The position numbers and the translations under genes are program-made. The notes under the pieces are model-generated. The model was not told where the DNA came from, made no database searches, and saw only the letters and a list, made by a program, of their open reading frames with translations. Positions 57,980-64,000 of a DNA stretch of 64,000 nucleotides are shown here, piece after piece. Numbering within the stretch: the first letter of the stretch is position 1; every line of letters starts with the position of its first letter. Source of the stretch: Pseudofabraea citricarpa (lineage: Eukaryota > Ascomycota > Leotiomycetes > Helotiales > Dermateaceae); NCBI GenBank assembly GCA_029641185.1, contig JAPWGK010000036.1:62001-126000 (forward strand), written 5' to 3'.

Positions 57980-60900
57980 TCATAGGCCTGGAGGTAAACG
58001 AGATATTCCACCCATACCAACAATAGGGCTTCCAATCTCACCTGGAACACCCAAAGGTCGCTGAATGTACGATGCGTCGAAATCATAGCGGATCAAGTAC
58101 CGACCATTATCATCACGGACTTCGAAAGATCCACCACCATTCGTGGCATTGCCCTCGGTTTCGCAGATCTCAAGAAGTTCCTTTTCAGACACAGGTTGCT
58201 CTTGTGGAGGGCTGAGGTGATTGACTTGTTCCTTGATTGCAGTGATATCAAGGAAACCGTCTGGCGTAGTCCCATCAAGGTTCTTGCATGCTCGACAAAT
58301 CATCAGACGAACTACTAGAGATCGGGGCTGCGATGGTCGAATGGCTGATGCACCACTTACTCCACCAAATGAGTTTGTTGTTGGACCCCAACCTGCCATG
58401 TAATTTGAGCCAGGTAACGATGACGATGCGCCAAAGGGATTCTGAGGTGATCCCCAGGTATTATAATTGGAGTGAGGGCTTGAAAACCCGGAATCCATTC
58501 CAAAAGGAGCTGAAGGGCCAAACTGTCGAGTTATGGGTGCTGCACTTGAACGTCTTGCACCAGGACCTGATGCCAATGGTTCATCTGAATCATCTAGGAG
58601 AGCACTGCTTCCTAGGTGATTGCTTAACTCGTCGACATCATTGTTATGGTTCTCATTCGAACGATGGCTATGTCCATGGACTACACTTGGTGGCCGACCA
58701 ATGGGTCCGGGGCGGGCGATGGGCTGCGCTTGTGGGGTTGAAGGCTCAAAGGGCTTCTCGTAGCTAGCAGACTGTTGTCGAGAATGCGATTGGGTAGGGA
58801 TCTCTTTTTGCATTCCTCCAAAAGGCTGTCCCAATACCCCCATAGAACCGTTCGACATTTGTTGCGGGAAACCTGGTGGGCCTTGTTGCATCGGGAAACC
58901 TCTGCCTCCTGGCATCTGGTGCATACCAATACCGGCATTGAACGGCATGCCATTCGGTGGTTGAAATGGTCTAAATTGTCCGCCAAGTGGCTGAGGGAAT
59001 ATTGGCTGGTGCATCTGTCCACCAAAGCCAGGGCCCATCATTGGAAGCCCTGGTGGGAAGCCATTCATACCCATTGGCTGTAAGCCAGCAAATGGATGTT
59101 GGGGCATACCCGGAGGTGCTTTCAGAGCTGCATGTATTGGTGAAGTGGCTTGTGGGTGATGTAAATGTGGATGCTGCTGTGGACCTTTGCCAGGTGGACC
59201 AATTGGACCAGGGCTACCTTGCAAGGGGGTTGATGAGGCTGGTGAAGCATTTTGACTTTTACCAGCGACCTGAGGCGTTTGGGGTAGAGCTACAGAAATA
59301 GAACCATCTTGCTGTGATGTTGTGCGTACCTTGATAGGAGTTGGTGCTTTTGGGATTGCAGGAGTAACAACTGGTATATGCGGAGAGGCGATGGTTGGAT
59401 GCGATTGAAGTGTCGTCGGAATTGGAACCGGGATTTGCGCTCGCTTTGCAGCAGCAATAGCCGCATGCTGAGCCTTTTCCTGTTGCTCCTTGGCTTTCGT
59501 TTCCTTTTCTCTCTTCTCTTTCTCCAGTCGTTCTTTGCGTTCCCTAGCCTCTCGCTCTTTGGCCTCTTTGGCTTCTTTCTCCTTTTGCCGAAGCTCTTCC
59601 TTTTCACGCTTTTCACGTTCTTTCGTCTCGCGCTGTTTTCGCTCGAGTTCAGCTTGTCGTTCTCGCTGCTCTTGCAATCGGCGTTGCTTCTCTGCTTCTT
59701 TCCTAAGGCGCTCCTCCTCCTCTGCCTTCTTCTGGGCCTCTCTCTTCTTTCGCTTCTCTTCAGCTCGTAGTCTCTGTTCTTCGGCTTTCTTTTCCTCGGC
59801 TTCACGTAGAGCAGCTTCTTCGGCAGCCTTCTCGGCTTCCTTCTTTGCCTTCTCTTCCGCTAAGGCCTGTTTCTTTTGCGCTAGCTTCTCTTTCTTCTTC
59901 TGTGCATCTTTGGCCTTTTTGGCCTTCTTTTGCGAATCGGCTCGGTTCTCCTCTTCCAGTTCCTCAAGAAGCTTTTGTTGCCGCTCTTTCGCTACCTTTT
60001 CCTTGTAAGCAGTCAATACCCTCTGCTCAAACATCCGCGCAGCAAATATCTGGAACATTCGGCGTCCTTCTTCCATTCGCTGCTCTTCAGTCATCGTGTC
60101 CTGTCGGTTATTAGTACATGCTCTCGGGTAGCACCTCGCATACATACCATCTCCTCTTCGTCATACTCCTCGTCCTGACTATCATAGTCATCTTCCTCCT
60201 CCTCCTCGTCGTCGTATTCCTCGTCATCTGGAGGAGGTGGATGATTGTGACCATGAATGTGGGGCATCGAGCCGTTGGGCGGATGGCCATAGTTTGCATT
60301 TGCATAATGTTCCTTGGCGTCTTCTTCTCGTGCCATGCGACGTTCAGCAAGCTGTTCCATCATTTCGATGAACTTTTTGCCATCATTCTTTAATAAATCA
60401 TCTGCCACTGTAAGAATACCACCCTGTACTGTGAGACTATTACCAAAATTGAAAAAATCGGTCGCGTGACTCCGAGGAAGCTCTTCCGGCTCTTCATCGC
60501 TATAATCATCGTCGTCTTCTTCACTGTACTCCTCGTCGCCTTCCTCCTCGTCGTCGTCTCCCATGTGCTCTACTATCCGGCCTCGCGAAGGTTGCTGGCC
60601 ACTAAACGCTGGGGGTAACCGATTCGGAGGCTGCAATCCACTCATCGCACCAAAACGTCGAGGCGGAGGCATCATAGGCGGAGGGCCATCTCCACCTTGG
60701 TTATTTGCATACTGTTCCAATTCCTCGTAATAAGCGTCATATAAGACCTCCAGTTCTTCTTCAATGGCAGTACGCTTCCGTCCGCAGACAGTGCAACTGC
60801 ATGAGTGTTTTTGTTGCTCCTTCATCTTCTTCAAAACTGCATCCTTCTCAACCTTGACAAGAGATTTTCGCTCGTCTTCGCCAAGGGACAACCAAAATTC

Positions 60901-61635
60901 CTTTATGCGTTCACGTTCCTCCTGAGATGAAGTATTCCAGATCTTCTCCTTTGAAATACCAGGGCCTCGGACCATGCTCGTGGTTGGTGGTAGAGGAAGC
61001 GATCCATGGGGAAAGGGTGAGTGGTTATGCGATAGACCATTCATACTAGCGTGCATATGATCCGACCCATTCTGACCAGATTTCGACTTCTTTTTCTTTT
61101 TTGATTTCTTTCCTGCAGGGTTTGCGGCGGGTATGGCATATCCGTTTGGGGGAGAACGATCGTGTCCGTATGAGCCCGAGTAGCCGTCCCCTTCCTCATC
61201 GCTGTAATATGGATCGCCTTCCGCTGATTCGAACTGACCATTCTCTCCAAAGTCCCCGTGGTCGTCCAACCCTGAGCGGCGCAGCTGAGCCTCCAAATTC
61301 GAAACCTCCCTCCTCATATCCTCAGCCGAATTCGGAACCTGCCCGTTTGCCTGTTCCGCAGCCATCTTCGCGGCCTGCTTCTGCCTCCGCTTCTGCTTCT
61401 TTCGATTTCCAGTAGGAGCGGCACCATTGAGATCCGGCGATAGTATGGAGGTCTGGCCGTTGGGCTTGGTTGTTGTTTGCGCCATTGCTGGGGATGTCTC
61501 GGATGAATCACTCATGGGAAAGTTCTTGGGAACCTTTATGAATTTGGAACCATCCTTGTTCGTGTACTTCGCAGTGGCCTTTGCGGTGGGAGAGGTGGGC
61601 GTTTGGGCAGTTTGTTGCCGTTGGTTTGCTGGCAT
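57980..61635 (-). CDS. NST1: Stress response protein Nst1
   Basis: Two exons (60148-61635 and 57980-60100; 47-nt intron), 1202 residues. The N-terminal half has a basic region ([15 protein letters not shown]), a KSKKKKKSK stretch, the conserved [20 protein letters not shown] block, a [10 protein letters not shown] cysteine cluster and acidic tracts. The intron joins EEM to [20 protein letters not shown]. Next is a coiled coil of about 200 residues made of Glu/Lys/Arg/Ala, and then a Pro/Gly/Gln/Met-rich tail ending RLPPGL. Yeast Nst1 affects salt tolerance and associates with a splicing factor, and related proteins are linked to RNA granules; a role here is by homology. Low-complexity sequence makes the exact borders less certain than the identity. 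Confidence 0.9.
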
Positions 61636-63259
61636 TCCGATCTATGTTTGGGTGAGATGATGCAGAGCTGATCGGAGGACCAGAGAGCGTCCTTGTATAC
61701 AAATTAGAAGCTGCAAAGGGCACGGCCATACAATCTGTAGGACTTCAAGCCGGCGAGCGTGCTCCGGGGACTCACAAGAGTGTGTCAAGTGAGCAACTAC
61801 GTTCCCTGCCCCACCAAGGTGTCTGGTTCTGCTAGCCTCGAATTGTGGAGTGTTCAGGGTTTTTTCGCGGGGCGTGTGTGGGAGGAAAGGTATCGAGGGC
61901 TTCGCACGGCGGTGGGTATGATGTGCTAATGTGCTGATCGGGGCGAGAAAGAACGTCGGGGTCTGGGGAAGGACGTTGATGGTGAATTCGTATCTCTTGG
62001 GAGGATCGCTAAGGTGGTTAGCCTGAGCTGAGTGTCACGTGTGGTGTTGTGGTGATGGGAGATGGAGATGGAAAGGCAGGTGCTGGAGGGGGCTGATGGA
62101 CGCACGGTCGATATTGATAGGCTGCATCTAGCAGCTGCTTTTGATTTCCTTTTTTTCTTCGTCTTTTGGTTTTTTTATTGTTTTGTGGATTCTGTAGCTG
62201 TGGTATGTTGAAATGCCTGCTCATGGGATGTTTCATGGAGTGATTATGGCAGTCTAAGTCAGCGGCTGATGAGAGAGAGTTCTTTGGTATCACCCGATTC
62301 GTCACGATTGCTTGGACTGTCGAAACACAACCAATTAGTGAGGTAGCTAGGTGGCTCCGGAAGTACTTTCGTACCCAGTACTGTATATGGTGATACTTGT
62401 ACTTAGTAGATTGTTCCTAAAGGAGCAAGCCATCGTCGAGACATGCCACAATAGGCTCACATACACTTCTATAACTACCTAGGTACTTACCATATATCGT
62501 ATATCCTGAAGCCTCGGATCTAAGGTGGCCAAGTTATGATTACCTAAGGTCGACTCTTTCTCAAACCAAGCCGTCCTGGGAACCTCCTTCTCTTGGCCAC
62601 GCAATCTAGTTACTAAGAGCAGCTTGTAACAATAATTTCTCCAAAACATTTTGTCTCTCTCTCTCCTCTCCTCTCTCCCGTAGCATCCAGCAACAACAAT
62701 CCCATATCAACATCTTCCTCTCCCGCAAAACATTCTTCTGTGTCTCGCCTGACTTCGTCCCCCTCCCCCTCCACTCCCCCCCGAGCCTCAACAACCCGAG
62801 CGACAGGACCTTTTTAACTTCGCTGCAGATCTCCACAAACGAGCATCGTCACTAAGCCACTTCAGATCTGCAGTGCACGGTGCCTCGACTCAGCCCAGTT
62901 CTACCCATTTTCAGAAGCATCTCCCCAGAAACCTCGTTCTATTCACGGCGAGAGGGTCCATTGAATACGGGTTCCCGACGACCTTAAATTCTTCGTCTCG
63001 CCGCCTCCTGAAGGTCATACTTACGCATCTTGTCTGACGGCCTGTTTCGACCTTACTTCCAACTTATTTCCTTCTAATTACCTCTGACCGACCGGCTCGT
63101 ATCCACTCCCGGAACTGCCCTGGCCCTTTGACCGACGCGCTGCACATCCTCATCTCCAAATATTCTCAAAGAGAGCGCCTCTGCCCTGACATTCGTTTGT
63201 GAATGGGCTTCGACTGACCTTGACCGTCAAACCGCACCATTCCGACCACCACCACCACC
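61636..63259. promoter_or_regulatory. NST1-RHO2 divergent upstream region
   Basis: 1.6 kb between the NST1 and RHO2 start codons, which face away from each other. GTAC-rich words occur again at 62358-62410. Pyrimidine-rich tracts (62640-62780) and a CAC repeat immediately before the RHO2 start (63244-63259) suggest a long leader for RHO2. No gene seen. Confidence 0.5.
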
Positions 63260-64000
63260 ATGGCGCAACAACCTGCACAGAATGTTATGAGAAGGTACGC
63301 ATGAACTAGAACCCCATAGCCAGCACCATCAAGAGATTCCACGATAGACAAAAGGCATCATGTCAGGAGGCTCTGCGAAGGAGCCTGACGACTGCAAGTA
63401 CATGTGCAGCTGAATTGGGCCTCCCAGCCTTTCGGGAGAATCAATTCTATTTCATTAGTATCAGATGCCGATTTTAGGAAGCGCCGGATGCTGACTTGTC
63501 TCCAGAAAGCTTGTTATCATTGGTGATGGTGCTTGTGGTAAAACCAGTCTTTTGAGTGTTTTCACCTTGGGTTATTTCCCCACTGTAAGTCTTTTGCTCT
63601 TTCGCCATGCCATGCAAGCATCTGCTAACACTCAAAAAGCACTACGTAAGTCCACAGTGCAGCAGTTGGCTCTCACAAGCTCATTGATTCCCCAGGTTCC
63701 CACTGTCTTCGAGAATTATGTCACAGATTGCAGAGTTGATGGAAAATCGGTACAATTGGCTTTATGGGACACGGCAGGACAGGAAGACTACGAGAGATTG
63801 AGGCCGTTGGCATACTCGAAAGCACATGTCATTCTAATCGGCTTCTCCATCGACACGCCCGATTCTCTGGACAATGTCAAGCACAAGGTGGGATTTTTTG
63901 TTTGTAGGGGAGCTATCACATGCTAACAACAAACCAGTGGGTTGAGGAAGCAAACGAACGATGCCCTGGCGTTCCTATTATTCTGGTTGGTCTGAAAAAA
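63260..64000 (+). CDS. RHO2: Rho-family GTPase Rho2, cut by window end
   Basis: Exons 63260-63294, 63506-63584, 63640-63645 (a 6-nt micro-exon CACTAC), 63696-63887 and 63938 to the window end; introns of 211, 55, 50 and 50 nt. Protein to date is 125 residues. P-loop GDGACGKT (18-25), switch [10 protein letters not shown] (41-49), switch [16 protein letters not shown] (65-78). The words [13 protein letters not shown] and [15 protein letters not shown], together with the sequence around [11 protein letters not shown], point to Rho2 rather than Rho1 or Cdc42. Rho2 acts with the cell-wall integrity path and alpha-glucan synthesis in yeasts. The C-terminal CAAX box lies beyond the window. The ATG is in a strong CACCATGG context. 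Confidence 0.9.

Noticed and set aside
59290..60008. Ser/Leu/Arg-rich open frames opposite NST1
   Set aside because: They mirror the coiled-coil codons of NST1 on the other strand.

Overview
The window is nuclear DNA from a filamentous ascomycete (Pezizomycotina). Evidence: many short introns (45 to 70 nt) with CTRAY-type branch points, an AT-rich block with the dinucleotide signature of repeat-induced point mutation (RIP), a HET-domain gene, a cutinase, and fungal-type RRP3, SSF1, NST1, RHO2, MUS81, ILV2 and GAL1. A leotiomycete is a reasonable guess, but I cannot prove the class from the sequence alone.

Layout. Positions 1 to about 9405 form an AT-rich compartment in which CpA and TpG are almost absent while CpG survives. 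It holds the relic of a Ty1/copia retrotransposon (integrase, reverse transcriptase and RNase H relics, all in one frame), a perfect 17-bp tandem array, and a GC-balanced island (8450-8790) with a 30-bp duplication and a TATA box that looks promoter- or LTR-like. A HET gene abuts the boundary (9411-11255). Next come a dead Tc1/mariner element (11590-12835) and an intact SVF1-like gene starting 121 bp beyond it. A short HsbA-like gene lies at 15297-15918.

From about 16.9 kb to the end the window is ordinary euchromatin. RRP3 and SSF1, both ribosome-assembly genes, are divergent over 239 bp. An amino-acid permease has a 2-kb upstream region rich in GTAC palindromes. MUS81 and PCM1 (AGM1) are divergent. 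A secreted cutinase follows, then a 10.2-kb, 11-exon gene for an approximately 3123-residue DUF6606/DUF3638/DUF3645-type protein with helicase-like ATPase motifs. Then come TRAPPC12-like and GAL1 (convergent), a 14-TM-type MFS transporter divergent from an MDR-family oxidoreductase, ILV2 (acetolactate synthase), a LITAF-domain protein, NST1, and the 5' part of RHO2, cut by the window end.

Most genes are housekeeping: ribosome biogenesis, chitin precursor and galactose metabolism, branched-chain amino acids, DNA repair, trafficking, Rho signalling. The accessory material lies in the first 16 kb, with isolated accessory genes (cutinase, MFS, MDR) elsewhere. Exon boundaries were worked out by hand from GT/AG sites, reading phase and family similarity. 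I saw no tRNA, rRNA, CRISPR array or virus.
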